From: Desulfoscipio geothermicus
Lineage (GTDB): Bacteria; Bacillota; Desulfotomaculia; Desulfotomaculales; Desulfallaceae
Assembly (NCBI GenBank): GCA_016841645.1
Contig: JAENYS010000002.1
Location: 157,153-221,152, forward strand
Direction: 5' to 3'
DNA: 64,000 nucleotides
Shown here in pieces: positions 8,579 through 17,101 of the stretch. A program made the position numbers and the translations under genes. Below the pieces are notes generated by a model. The model was not told the origin of the DNA. It ran no database searches and saw nothing but the letters and a program-made list of their open reading frames with translations. The stretch's first letter is position 1. Every line of letters begins with the position of its first letter.

Positions 8579-9631
8579 TTGAGCAGATACGTGATACCTA
8601 AATCAGTACATACTATCGCTGGATCTGCCCGGATCACTGTCGGGGTACCCGCAGGGGCGTGGCGGCAGATAGCGTCCGTCCTGCCGTCTAATCTTGCGGA
8701 GATGATCGGCCGGGTGCCGCTCCGATATCTTGCCGATCTGGAGGAAATCAGGCTGCGGAGGGACAGGCCGTTGATGCTTGGCTTGGGGGGAAGTGATTAC
8801 TTTATCCGTCAGGATGGTACGCCGGTGTCTGAGTCATCCGGAGTTTATGTGGTTAACGCTGTCGACCTGGAAAAAGTATTGCACAATATCAGCGGTTCTT
8901 CCATGTATGCACTGGAGGAAGAACTGAAAAACGGTTATGTTACACTGCCCGGTGGGCACAGGGTGGGGCTTACCGGCAAGGCTGTGCTGGAAAATGGCCG
9001 GGTAAAAACCTTAAAGTACCTGTCTGGATTGAACATTCGGGTGTGTCGGGAAATCAAAGGGGCGGCTGACGGGTTAATTAAACATTTGATTGACCGGCGA
9101 GTGCAAAATATTTATCACACCGTGATCTTATCGCCGCCCCGCTGCGGTAAGACTACTCTGCTGCGAGACCTGGTACGCCAGGTGAGCAATGGGCTGCCGG
9201 GTTTGCAGTTGGCCGGGCGGACGGTGGGTGTGGTGGACGAGCGTTCGGAAATTGCGGGGTGCCACAGGGGGTTGCCTCAAATGGATGTGGGGGTAAGAAC
9301 AGATGTGCTGGACGGCTGTCCCAAAGCTCAGGGGATGATGATACTGCTGCGGGCAATGTCACCGGATGTGATTGTAACCGACGAAATCGGCAGCATGGAA
9401 GATATTCATGCGTTGGAAGAGGTGTTTAACGCGGGTGTGCGCGTTATTGTCACTATCCACGGTTCATCGTTGCGGGAATTGGCAAACCGACCGGCCCTAA
9501 AATACCTGCTGCAGCTTAATATTATTGAACGGTTTGTGCTGCTGGGCCGCTCCCGGGGGGTGGGGACAGTAGAAAAAATTTACAATGGCAATGATCTGCC
9601 CAGTTTGGGGGTGAAAATGTGCTTAAGCTGA
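8579..9631 (+). CDS. spoIIIAA: Stage III sporulation protein AA, secretion-type ATPase
   Basis: 350-residue ATPase of the type II/IV secretion ATPase superfamily made in the mother cell; it powers the SpoIIIA-SpoIIQ channel into the forespore. The Walker A motif is PPRCGKTTLL (about residues 184-193), with GVVDERSEIAG and the Walker-B-like VIVTDEIG downstream. The N-terminal region carries LEEIRLRRDRPL, typical of the family. TTG start at 8579 follows GGAGGGA (8564-8570). First of eight tightly packed genes in the order AA to AH; in B. subtilis this operon is transcribed by sigma-E. Confidence 0.96.
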   Translation: MSRYVIPKSVHTIAGSARITVGVPAGAWRQIASVLPSNLAEMIGRVPLRYLADLEEIRLRRDRPLMLGLGGSDYFIRQDGTPVSESSGVYVVNAVDLEKVLHNISGSSMYALEEELKNGYVTLPGGHRVGLTGKAVLENGRVKTLKYLSGLNIRVCREIKGAADGLIKHLIDRRVQNIYHTVILSPPRCGKTTLLRDLVRQVSNGLPGLQLAGRTVGVVDERSEIAGCHRGLPQMDVGVRTDVLDGCPKAQGMMILLRAMSPDVIVTDEIGSMEDIHALEEVFNAGVRVIVTIHGSSLRELANRPALKYLLQLNIIERFVLLGRSRGVGTVEKIYNGNDLPSLGVKMCLS

Positions 9632-10137
9632 TAGGCGGGCTGTTGGTATTAGCGGCCAGCGGTTTGGGGGGGTGGCAGGTGTCTAGAAGTTATGCCCGCC
9701 GGCCGGTGGAACTGCGGCAGTTTATCGCGGCTCTGCAGGTGCTGGAAACCGAAATCACTTACGCGGCCACACCGCTGCCCGAGGCGCTGGGTGGGGTGGC
9801 GGAACAGGTCGGTGTGCCTGTGGCCTTCTTTTTCCGGCAAGTAGCCGGTGATCTCGGTGCCCACCGGGGCTGTTCAGCTCGGGAGGCCTGGCATAAAGCC
9901 TTGGATTACTATGGCCCCCGCAGTGCTCTTGGGGCAAGCGATTTGGGTATCTTGCGGGGACTGGGCAACAGCATTGGTATTTCAGATCGGGAAGACCAGA
10001 GTAAACACCTGCGCCTGGCTGGGGAGCAGTTAAAAATTGCTATGGCTATGGCGGAAGATGCGGCAGGTAAAAACGTAAAAATGTGGAATTATATGGGTTT
10101 GTTGGGCGGGCTGGTCATCGTTCTGGCGCTTTATTAA
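9619..10137 (+). CDS. spoIIIAB: Stage III sporulation protein AB
   Basis: 172-residue membrane protein related to GspF/PilC-type secretion components, part of the mother-cell channel. It has an N-terminal transmembrane segment (LIGGLLVLAASGLGGW), a helical soluble middle and a C-terminal transmembrane segment (MGLLGGLVIVLALY). The GTG start at 9619 overlaps the end of spoIIIAA by 13 nt and is preceded by GGGGGTG, suggesting translational coupling. Confidence 0.95.
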   Translation: MLKLIGGLLVLAASGLGGWQVSRSYARRPVELRQFIAALQVLETEITYAATPLPEALGGVAEQVGVPVAFFFRQVAGDLGAHRGCSAREAWHKALDYYGPRSALGASDLGILRGLGNSIGISDREDQSKHLRLAGEQLKIAMAMAEDAAGKNVKMWNYMGLLGGLVIVLALY

Positions 10138-10156
10138 AAAGGGGGAATATTTCAAA

Positions 10157-10360
10157 ATGGGTGCCAATATCGATTTAATCTTTAAAATTGCCGGCATTGG
10201 CATTTTAGTGGCCGTGGCCACGATGGTGCTGAAAAATTCCGGTAAAGAAGACTATGGTTTTGCAGTAACTCTTACGGGTATTGCAGTGGTGTTGATCATG
10301 GTGATCCAAATGCTGGGCACCCTTTTCGACGAGGTCAAAACAGTTTTTAAATTATTCTAG
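10157..10360 (+). CDS. spoIIIAC: Stage III sporulation protein AC
   Basis: 67-residue integral membrane protein with two transmembrane helices (IDLIFKIAGIGILVAVATMVL and the segment around TLTGIAVVLIMVIQML) joined by a short charged loop (KNSGKEDYG). This is the expected size and look of SpoIIIAC, a small subunit of the feeding-tube export apparatus. ATG 10157 is preceded by AAAAAGGGGG. Confidence 0.95.
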   Translation: MGANIDLIFKIAGIGILVAVATMVLKNSGKEDYGFAVTLTGIAVVLIMVIQMLGTLFDEVKTVFKLF

Positions 10361-10371
10361 GCGGTGGTGGT

Positions 10372-10758
10372 ATGGATATTCTACAGATATCCGGTATCGC
10401 TCTGACCGGTGCGGTGCTGGCTGTGGTGCTGAAACAAAAGGCGCCACCCATGGCGGTGCTGCTCAGTGTTGCAGTGGGCGTAATCATATTCCTGCTGGTC
10501 CTCGGTAAAATCGGGGCCATTGTCGATATCTTGCGGCAGCTGTCGGAAAGAGCCGACATAAGCTCTATTTACCTGGGTACATTGCTTAAAATTATCGGTA
10601 TTGCATATATCGCCGATTTTATCGCCCAGATATGCCGGGATGCCGATCAAGGAGCCTTTGCCACTAAAGTTGAACTGGCCGCCAAGATAATGGTGTTGGT
10701 GCTGGCGGTGCCGATTGTGGTGGCGGTGCTTCAGGCACTGCTGCGGCTGGTACCGTAA
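10372..10758 (+). CDS. spoIIIAD: Stage III sporulation protein AD
   Basis: 128-residue membrane protein with about four hydrophobic segments, related to SpoIIIAC and following it by 11 nt. Conserved charged positions sit between helices (LKQKAPPMAV and CRDADQGAFATKVELAAKI). It belongs to the mother-cell membrane part of the SpoIIIA channel. ATG 10372 follows GGCGGTGG. Confidence 0.95.
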   Translation: MDILQISGIALTGAVLAVVLKQKAPPMAVLLSVAVGVIIFLLVLGKIGAIVDILRQLSERADISSIYLGTLLKIIGIAYIADFIAQICRDADQGAFATKVELAAKIMVLVLAVPIVVAVLQALLRLVP

Positions 10759-10772
10759 GGGAGGGGTAAAGC

Positions 10773-11975
10773 TTGAGCTGTCCAACGAGATTTCATTACC
10801 GCATACAGTGCTCGCTGTTTTTTTTAGCTTTTTATATTAGCTTAATCCTTGTCTTGCCCCTGGCTGCCTGGGCAGCATCCGATATCGCCGTGGAAGTGGA
10901 CGAGCAGGCGGGCAAGCTGGATATGGGCGAAATCCAGCAGTTTGTCGACCGAATGGACCATGATTTACAAAGTGCCCTGCCGGAAACCGATTTTAAAGCG
11001 CTGGTCACCGGCCTGGCGACCGGACAAATTTCCATGCAACCTACCGAGATATTTAACCAGTGTATTAATTATGTATTTCGTGAGGTGGTGGCAAACTCGG
11101 CGCTGTTGGGTAAACTGGTGGTGCTGGCGGTAATTTGTGCAGTGTTGACCAATATTACCGGCGCCTTTGAAAAGGGCACTACCGGGCAGCTCACGCATAT
11201 GGTGGCTTACCTGGTGCTGGTGACCATCGCTGTGGGTTCCTTTGGCCTGGCCATTCAATTGGGCCGGGAGGTGGTAGATAATATGGTCGTCTTTATGCAG
11301 GCTCTGTTGCCGCTCCTGCTGACCTTGCTGGTTGCTGTCGGCGGAATTGCCTCGGCGGCCATATTTCATCCCATCATTTTTATTACCATTGCCACCTTTG
11401 GAACAGTGATTAAAAATGTTATTTTGCCGTTGATATTTTTTGCCGCAGTACTTGAAATAGTAAGCGGACTGTCCGAGCATTTTCAGGTGTCCAAGCTGGC
11501 CGGTCTATTAAAAAGCGTGGCCATGGGTCTGATGGGCCTGATGAGCACTATATTTCTGGGAGTCATGGCCCTGCAGGGGGTGGCCGGGGCGGTGGCGGAC
11601 AGCTTAACTTTTCGCACAGCCAAGTTTGCCACGCATGCCTTTATCCCTGTGGTGGGTGGCGTGTTCAGCGACGCTCTGGAAGCGGTGATTCGCTCGTCGC
11701 TATTAATGAAAAACGCGGTGGGTATTGCCGGGGTGCTTATTATTATTATGCTGCTGGTCGTCCCCTTGGTAAAAATAGTTGCCATTGCGTTTATTTATAA
11801 GCTGGCCGGGGCGGTTATCCAGCCTGTAGGCGAGGAAAGGATCAGCGATTGTTTAAACGGGTTGGGCGGTAGTTTGCTCGCAGTTTTTGGTGCCGTGGCG
11901 ATGGTTGGCCTGCTGTTCTTTTTTGCTCTGGCCATCGTGCTGGGTCTGGGTAATATCACGGTAATGCTGCATTAA
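10773..11975 (+). CDS. spoIIIAE: Stage III sporulation protein AE
   Basis: 400-residue polytopic membrane protein of the SpoIIIA channel. An N-terminal signal peptide (hydrophobic core FFLAFYISLILVLPLAA, then AWAA cleavage-like end) is followed by a roughly 90-residue extracytoplasmic region and then seven or more transmembrane segments. TTG start at 10773 follows GGGAGGGG (10759-10766). Length and position match the family. Confidence 0.95.
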   Translation: MSCPTRFHYRIQCSLFFLAFYISLILVLPLAAWAASDIAVEVDEQAGKLDMGEIQQFVDRMDHDLQSALPETDFKALVTGLATGQISMQPTEIFNQCINYVFREVVANSALLGKLVVLAVICAVLTNITGAFEKGTTGQLTHMVAYLVLVTIAVGSFGLAIQLGREVVDNMVVFMQALLPLLLTLLVAVGGIASAAIFHPIIFITIATFGTVIKNVILPLIFFAAVLEIVSGLSEHFQVSKLAGLLKSVAMGLMGLMSTIFLGVMALQGVAGAVADSLTFRTAKFATHAFIPVVGGVFSDALEAVIRSSLLMKNAVGIAGVLIIIMLLVVPLVKIVAIAFIYKLAGAVIQPVGEERISDCLNGLGGSLLAVFGAVAMVGLLFFFALAIVLGLGNITVMLH

Positions 11976-11991
11976 GTTGGGGGGCTGTGGT

Positions 11992-12639
11992 ATGGAGGTA
12001 CTTCGTGAGCTGATTCAAACCATTATTGTTATTGTGGTGCTGGCCGTGCTGGTGGAAATGCTTTTGCCCGGCGGTGATATGCGCCGATATGTCAAAATGG
12101 TAATGGGGCTTTTGATCATCATGGCGATTCTGCAAGCAGCGGCCGGGGTGGTGAACAGCCAGTTTATGCAGGACGTGCCCGCGGTTACTGTGTCCGACAC
12201 CGGTGCTCCTCCACTTGAGGATATCATGGCCGTTGGGCAAGAGCTGGCCGGTAAAGACCGGGACAAGGCTGAGCAGCAATTCAGCGAGGGCCTGTCCCGG
12301 CAGGTGCTGGCGCTGGTCGGAATGAATCCGGAGGTGCAGGCGGTGGACGCTCAGGTAAGTCTGGACGGGGAAAATAGTGATATCAGGGAGATTACCATTA
12401 TTTTCAACGTTGAGGATGAAAGTGGTGCCGGGGGACAACAAGCCTCTAACGGCATAGGCGGGGATTTGGGCGTGCAGCCGGTGGTGGTTGATTTAGACAG
12501 GAAGAGCCCCGCTGATGAGCAAAGCCCGGCCAAGACGGCAACAACCGAACAAAAAAAAGCCGCTGCCGAACTGACCAAGATGGTGTCACAATTCTATAAT
12601 CTTAAACCTGATCAAGTTAAATACAAGTTTGAAGAATAA
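11992..12639 (+). CDS. spoIIIAF: Stage III sporulation protein AF
   Basis: 215 residues: two N-terminal transmembrane helices (around IQTIIVIVVLAVLVEMLL and VKMVMGLLIIMAILQAA) and a soluble domain facing the intermembrane space, related to ring-building EscJ/PilP-like modules. The frame is open from TTG 11977, but GGGGGG at 11979-11984 is the ribosome binding site, so ATG 11992 is the start. Ends with a predicted amphipathic C-terminus, SQFYNLKPDQVKYKF. Confidence 0.93.
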   Translation: MEVLRELIQTIIVIVVLAVLVEMLLPGGDMRRYVKMVMGLLIIMAILQAAAGVVNSQFMQDVPAVTVSDTGAPPLEDIMAVGQELAGKDRDKAEQQFSEGLSRQVLALVGMNPEVQAVDAQVSLDGENSDIREITIIFNVEDESGAGGQQASNGIGGDLGVQPVVVDLDRKSPADEQSPAKTATTEQKKAAAELTKMVSQFYNLKPDQVKYKFEE

Positions 12640-12656
12640 TAGACGGAGGTGATAGC

Positions 12657-13262
12657 ATGAACGGTTCGGATCTATTTAATCAAAAAAATAAAAAGTTCTG
12701 GTCGATAGCCCTGATGTTGTTTCTTCTGGGCATTATGTTAATGTTGGTGGGCAGCTGTGATAGTATGTTTAGCTCAAGCTTGGAAAAGAACTCGCCGGAT
12801 AACGATATGACAAACGGTTCCATTAAACCCGGTACTGCTGCAAAATCGCTTATGACCCAGGAGGAAAAGGAACTAGCAATAGAATTATGCCAGATGCTGG
12901 AACAGGTTGCCGGGGCCGGCCGGGTGGAAGTGACCGTGCAACTGGCTTCTTCTACTAACAACGACTATGCTCTCAATACCACCACCGGTCTTAAAACTAC
13001 CCAGGAAAGTGACCAGGGTGGCGGTTCCCGGCAGATTACTGAAAACACCGGCACCAGCACAGTGGTGATTGCCAGAGGTGACCGGGGACTGGAAGAACCG
13101 GTGGTGAAGCAAGAAATGGCGCCCGATGTGGCAGGTATCCTGGTGGTAGCTCAGGGAGCCGGTACTCCCCGGGTCAAGGCCGATTTGTTCCGGGCGGTGC
13201 AGGTGGCTTTGGGTGTAGAGCCGCATAGAATTATCGTACTGCCCATGAAGGAGGGGAATTAG
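12657..13262 (+). CDS. spoIIIAG: Stage III sporulation protein AG
   Basis: 201 residues with one N-terminal transmembrane helix (ALMLFLLGIMLMLVGS) and a soluble ring-building domain that in B. subtilis forms the 30-subunit SpoIIIAG ring between the two membranes. The domain region spans about residues 70-195 and includes a long Gly/Ser/Thr-rich strand insertion. A Cys directly after the helix (GSCDS) gives a lipobox-like look, but the preceding residues are not typical, so lipidation is doubtful. ATG 12657 follows GACGGAGGTGA. Confidence 0.93.
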   Translation: MNGSDLFNQKNKKFWSIALMLFLLGIMLMLVGSCDSMFSSSLEKNSPDNDMTNGSIKPGTAAKSLMTQEEKELAIELCQMLEQVAGAGRVEVTVQLASSTNNDYALNTTTGLKTTQESDQGGGSRQITENTGTSTVVIARGDRGLEEPVVKQEMAPDVAGILVVAQGAGTPRVKADLFRAVQVALGVEPHRIIVLPMKEGN

Positions 13263-13264
13263 GG

Positions 13265-13876
13265 TTGATCACTGTAATAAAAATAGAACGCAAAAAAATA
13301 TTGCTGGTAGTTCTTGTGCTGGTAGGTATTGCATTTTGTGCGGTTGGATTCGGAGGGGTGGCCCAAAAGGTGGTGGGACTGCAGGACAAGTCTTCCACCG
13401 CAACTTCGATTACACTTACTCACCCCGAAAACGGCGGGATTGGCACAGTTGGGGACAGAGCTCCGGATGAAGCTACACCCTCTGACCAGGTGGTAAGCTA
13501 TGATTCTCATCAAGCGGACGACGGTTCCTATTTTGTCGAGGCACGCATAAGCCTGGAGCAGGCAAGGGGTAAAGAGATGGAAACTTTGCGTGAGGTGCTG
13601 GCCTCGGAAACAGATGAGACTGTGCGTAAAACCGCTCAGGAAAGGCTGATGCAACTTAGCGGCCGGGTATCCCAGGAGATGGAATTGGAAAACATGATTC
13701 GGGCCAAGGGTTATCAGGATGCCGCTGTGTTTTTGGACAGCGATACAGTAACCGTGATACTGCGGCCCGATAAACAAATGGCAGATGGTACGGATAATAC
13801 TGCCATTGCTCGGCTGGTGGCTAAATCTACCGGTGTGCATGAGGACGGCGTAATTGTTATCACCAGGGAAAATTAG
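13265..13876 (+). CDS. spoIIIAH: Stage III sporulation protein AH
   Basis: 203 residues: an N-terminal transmembrane helix (LLVVLVLVGIAFCAVGF), a low-complexity linker and a C-terminal EscJ/YscJ-like ring-building domain (from about residue 85; KEMETLREVLASE, ELENMIRAKGYQDAAVFLD). SpoIIIAH binds forespore SpoIIQ to close the channel. TTG start at 13265 follows GGAGGGG. Last gene of the operon; a hairpin follows. Confidence 0.95.
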   Translation: MITVIKIERKKILLVVLVLVGIAFCAVGFGGVAQKVVGLQDKSSTATSITLTHPENGGIGTVGDRAPDEATPSDQVVSYDSHQADDGSYFVEARISLEQARGKEMETLREVLASETDETVRKTAQERLMQLSGRVSQEMELENMIRAKGYQDAAVFLDSDTVTVILRPDKQMADGTDNTAIARLVAKSTGVHEDGVIVITREN

Positions 13877-13904
13877 CAAAGTTATACAATAATTTTAGAA
13901 ACAT

Positions 13905-13945
13905 AACCGGGAATGGATATTTATTTATCTGCTCCCGGTTAATTT
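13905..13945 (+). terminator. Hairpin after spoIIIAH
   Basis: AACCGGGA (13905-13912) pairs with TCCCGGTT (13933-13940) across a 20-nt AT-rich loop, followed by AATTTTAT. The poor T-run makes it a moderate terminator for the spoIIIA operon. Confidence 0.6.
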
Positions 13946-14276
13946 TATGCCGCCAATATTTTTAAAATCTAACTTCAAAATCCCTGGTGATGCCCTGCCA
14001 TTTGCATGCAGTGGTGCAATGAAGCATAGTATACATTGTATTTTGCTTTTATATTGTATACTTTATGTAAATCTATTTAATTTTGCAAAAAGCAGTTATA
14101 TAATGTATCATGATTAGGTTGTTAACTGATAGCAACCTGACTTTTTTATGAAGGTAATTCGTTGGGATGTGCTCCCTTTCATGCATGTTCGCGCTATGAT
14201 AATGAATATCTCCGGAGTTTATTAAGGACACTGTCCCTGAGAGTATAAAAGCAAAGTGATTAGGAGGTTTATTATT
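13946..14276 (+). promoter_or_regulatory. Intergenic region with a candidate promoter and a leader hairpin before the carboxyltransferase gene
   Basis: No gene is seen here. A TATAAT at 14099-14104 is a candidate -10, with only a weak TTTAAT (14076-14081) at -35 spacing. Just downstream, AGGTTG (14116-14121) pairs with CAACCT (14133-14138) and is followed by GAC and six T, a compact terminator-like hairpin. It is either a backup terminator for the spoIIIA operon or an attenuator in the leader of the next gene. The region also holds two copies of GTATAC around 14030 and 14056, of no obvious meaning. Confidence 0.4.
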
Positions 14277-15662
14277 TTGGGAGAGACCAGGAAAGTCAAA
14301 ATTACGGATACCACAATGAGGGACGGCCATCAATCCTTGCTGGCCACGCGTATGCGTACCGAACATATGCTGCCCATTTTGGAAAAGGTAGATCAGGTTG
14401 GGTTCCAATCTATAGAGATGTGGGGAGGCGCTACATTTGATACCTGCATGCGTTTTCTCAATGAGGATCCCTGGGAAAGGTTGCGTGCGATCAGGTATCA
14501 CATGAAAAACACCAAACTGCAAATGCTGCTGCGTGCCCAAAACGTGGTGGGCTACAAACATTACGCAGATGATGTGCTGGAAGAGTTTGTTAAGAGAGCA
14601 GTAGATAACGGTATGGATATCTTCAGAATTTTTGATGCGCTAAATGATATCCGCAACATGGAGAAATCTATCGAGTATGTCAAGCGGGAAGGCGCTCATG
14701 CCCAGGCTACGGTGGTTTATACCATTAGCCCGGTACATGATTACGATTTTTATATGCGCACCGGTAAAGAACTAATGGAACTGGGCGTTGATTCAATATG
14801 CTTAAAAGACATGGCGGGTATTTTAGCTCCCAAGCCTGCTTACGATATCGTCAAGGGCTGGAAAGAAAATCTGGGTATTATGGTCCAGCTGCACTGTCAC
14901 TACTCCAGCGGCATGGCTGCAATGGCCTATTTGAAGGCTGCTGAGGCAGGCGTGGATGTAATTGACTGTGCCATATCCTCTATGTCATCACAAAGCTCAC
15001 AGCCTTCCATTGAAAGTATGGTATGTGCGCTTCAGGATACCCCGTATGATACCGGACTGGATATTGGACTGCTTTCGGAAATTGCCGATTACTTCAAGGA
15101 AGTGCGCACGAATTATACTGAATTCGATAACGCAAGCTGTAGCCCTGATACTAATGTGTTGATTTACCAGATTCCTGGCGGTATGATTTCCAACTTTATT
15201 AATCAACTAAAAGAACAAAACGCCCTGGATAAATTGCCTGAGGTGCTGGCTGAAGTACCCCGGGTCCGGGAAGACTTTGGCTTCCCGCCGTTGGTAACTC
15301 CCACCAGTCAAATTGTGGGTTCTCAGGCGGCATTCAATGTGATATTCGGGCAACGTTATGCAATGGCTACCAATGAATCGAAGATGTATATGCGTGGTTA
15401 TTATGGTCGCCCTCCCGCATCGGTGAATGAAGAGGTCCGCAAGAAGATTATCGGTGACGAGGAACCAATCGAATGCCGCCCGGCAGACTTAATCGAGCCG
15501 GAGCTTCCCTCAGCCAAAGAAACATGCGAATCTTATATGGAAAAACCCGAAGACATTGTTTCCGTAGCTTTATTTCCTCAAGTGGCTCCTCAATTCTTGG
15601 AGGACAGAATGGCTAATAAACTTGAGCAGGCTAATGAAGGCTCTGATGTTAATCCTATCTAA
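14277..15662 (+). CDS. Pyruvate/oxaloacetate carboxyltransferase subunit (PycB/OadA type, no biotin domain)
   Basis: 461 residues. The catalytic TIM barrel of the HMGL-like family begins at once with VKITDTTMRDGHQS; the metal and carboxybiotin site is recognisable in DTTMRDGHQS, the catalytic Lys in SICLKDMAG, and the His pair in VQLHCHYSSG. A conserved PYC/OADA domain follows. It moves a carboxyl group between carboxybiotin and pyruvate/oxaloacetate. There is no C-terminal biotinyl domain and no biotin carboxylase or carrier gene nearby, so its partners must be encoded elsewhere. The frame is open from GTG 14256, but AGGAGG (14262-14267) places the start at TTG 14277. Whether it works as pyruvate carboxylase or decarboxylase cannot be told. 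Confidence 0.9.
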   Translation: MGETRKVKITDTTMRDGHQSLLATRMRTEHMLPILEKVDQVGFQSIEMWGGATFDTCMRFLNEDPWERLRAIRYHMKNTKLQMLLRAQNVVGYKHYADDVLEEFVKRAVDNGMDIFRIFDALNDIRNMEKSIEYVKREGAHAQATVVYTISPVHDYDFYMRTGKELMELGVDSICLKDMAGILAPKPAYDIVKGWKENLGIMVQLHCHYSSGMAAMAYLKAAEAGVDVIDCAISSMSSQSSQPSIESMVCALQDTPYDTGLDIGLLSEIADYFKEVRTNYTEFDNASCSPDTNVLIYQIPGGMISNFINQLKEQNALDKLPEVLAEVPRVREDFGFPPLVTPTSQIVGSQAAFNVIFGQRYAMATNESKMYMRGYYGRPPASVNEEVRKKIIGDEEPIECRPADLIEPELPSAKETCESYMEKPEDIVSVALFPQVAPQFLEDRMANKLEQANEGSDVNPI

Positions 15663-15682
15663 GCGTATGATTGAAGGTTCAA

Positions 15683-15716
15683 AACAGGCCCTATTGTTAA
15701 GGGCCTGTTTTTTTTC
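15683..15716 (+). terminator. Strong intrinsic terminator
   Basis: AACAGGCCC (15683-15691) pairs with GGGCCTGTT (15701-15709) and is followed by TTTTTTT. It ends the carboxyltransferase transcript. Confidence 0.93.
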
Positions 15717-15899
15717 AGTGATCCCTTCTGATCCCTTTTAGTTGTGTTGGCTGGTGGGGCTACTGAGTGGGGCTTGGTGTCTGTCTATACATTCCGCTTA
15801 ATAGACAGTATACGAAAAAGGAATAATGCCGTAAGGTTAATTGCGATATTTTGGCTCTTCTGGTATAATAATTTAAATTGTTGCAGGGAGGGGTTTAAA

Positions 15900-16304
15900 A
15901 TAGAGCAGGAAATGGTCGTAAGTGAAGAAAAAAACGGTTTAGGTTCCATACGCATTGCCGATGATGTTGTGCGCATTATTGCCGGGTTGGCGGCTTCCGA
16001 GGTTTCCGGTGTGGTGAGTATGAGCGGTGGTATGGTGGGTGGCATTGCTGAAAAATTGGGACGTAAAAACCTCTCGAAGGGTGTTAAAGTGGAAGTAGGG
16101 GAGAAAGAAGCAGCCGTTGATTTGTATATCGTGGTGGAATATGGTTCAAGCATCCCCGAAGTAGCAGCAAGAATACAGGATACTGTAAAAAGTGCTATCG
16201 AAAGAATGACCGGCCTGGCGGTGGTGGAGGTAAACGTGAATGTACAGGGAGTGACTTTCGCCAATGAACTAAATGAAGAAGAAAGCAGCAATCGGGTAAA
16301 ATAA
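15900..16304 (+). CDS. Asp23/Gls24 family envelope stress protein
   Basis: About 134 residues. The domain runs from LGSIRIADDVVRIIAGLAA to VVEVNVNVQGVTF, typical of alkaline-shock protein Asp23, which is tethered to the membrane by AmaP and supports envelope integrity. Start problem: GGGAGGGG (15886-15893) is a strong ribosome binding site, and at the right spacing (6 nt) the codon is ATA at 15900, giving IEQEMVVSEEK; the nearest ATG, 15912, lies 18 nt from the site. The frame is open upstream to TTG 15744 but that stretch is not family-like. An AUA start is therefore likely. It is followed by amaP and a DUF2273 gene, the usual partners. Confidence 0.88.
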   Translation: MEQEMVVSEEKNGLGSIRIADDVVRIIAGLAASEVSGVVSMSGGMVGGIAEKLGRKNLSKGVKVEVGEKEAAVDLYIVVEYGSSIPEVAARIQDTVKSAIERMTGLAVVEVNVNVQGVTFANELNEEESSNRVK

Positions 16305-16319
16305 AACTGGAGGTTGTAC

Positions 16320-16853
16320 ATGGGACCATTTGACCGCGGCATACTTTTGCTATATAGTTTTACCTTAACATTGTTTTTCATTGCTCTGGGTATTTTTCTG
16401 GCCGGCTGGTCGGGTCCGGTTCTGCGTCTTTGGCAGGAGGTCAATGCCCCTGCTTACCAGGAAGTTTTATGGATTTTGCTGGTGTTATATATCATTATGG
16501 GCCTGCGCATACTATGGAAGGCTTTGAAGACTGAGCGTAAAAAACAAGCTGTGGTGCATGAAAGCGGTATGGGCCAGGTGCGAGTTTCTCTTGCGGCCAT
16601 TGAAGCATTGGCGGAAAAAACAGTTGCCGCTATACCGGGCATTAAAGAAGTCAAGGCCAAGGTAGTGTCATCGTCTCAAGGTGTAGCATTGAACTTAAAA
16701 TTAAGCACTGCTCCGGATATTAATATTCCCTCGGTGTCGGAAGATATCCAGCGTGAGGTTAAGGAAGGTATATATAGTGTGGTGGGCCTAGCTGTGTCCG
16801 AGGTGCGGGTAGCGGTGGAAAGTTTTAAAGCAGCTAAGCCCAGGGTGGAATAA
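16320..16853 (+). CDS. amaP: Alkaline shock response membrane anchor protein AmaP
   Basis: 177 residues: two N-terminal transmembrane helices (LLLYSFTLTLFFIALGIFLAG and the segment around EVLWILLVLYIIMGLRILW), then a soluble Asp23-like domain (QVRVSLAAIEALAEKTVAA to VSEVRVAVES). In Staphylococcus AmaP anchors Asp23 to the membrane. CTGGAGG (16307-16313) points to ATG 16320 rather than TTG 16314. Lies 15 nt after the Asp23 gene. Confidence 0.9.
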   Translation: MGPFDRGILLLYSFTLTLFFIALGIFLAGWSGPVLRLWQEVNAPAYQEVLWILLVLYIIMGLRILWKALKTERKKQAVVHESGMGQVRVSLAAIEALAEKTVAAIPGIKEVKAKVVSSSQGVALNLKLSTAPDINIPSVSEDIQREVKEGIYSVVGLAVSEVRVAVESFKAAKPRVE

Positions 16854-16870
16854 TAGGGAGTGGCCTGTCG

Positions 16871-17092
16871 ATGGTTAATCTGGAATTTTTTTTGGAATGG
16901 ATGCTCATGCACCGGGGTAAAATAATTGGTGTGCTGGTGGGCCTATTGTTAAGCTTATCTATGATTTTCTGGGGGATATTAAAAACCCTTTTAATAGTAG
17001 TGTGCGTTGTGTTAGGCTATCTAGGCGGTAAGCAATTGGACGACCAGGAAGATATCAAGGAACGGCTGTTACGCTTGCAAAGGGAAAGGTGA
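16871..17092 (+). CDS. DUF2273 small membrane protein
   Basis: 73 residues with a long hydrophobic region, probably two close transmembrane helices (IIGVLVGLLLSLSMIFWGIL and LLIVVCVVLGYLGG), and a charged C-terminal tail (QLDDQEDIKERLLRLQRER). DUF2273 proteins usually travel with Asp23 and AmaP, as here, and are thought to belong to the same envelope-stress unit; no biochemical role is known. Confidence 0.88.
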   Translation: MVNLEFFLEWMLMHRGKIIGVLVGLLLSLSMIFWGILKTLLIVVCVVLGYLGGKQLDDQEDIKERLLRLQRER

Positions 17093-17101
17093 CATAAATA
17101 A

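Noticed and set aside
10965..11480. 171-codon minus-strand frame in spoIIIAE
   Set aside because: His/Gln-rich mirror of a hydrophobic membrane gene; no ribosome binding site or family likeness.
13259..13879. 206-codon minus-strand frame over spoIIIAH
   Set aside because: Antisense to a recognised gene with matching operon position; no family likeness.
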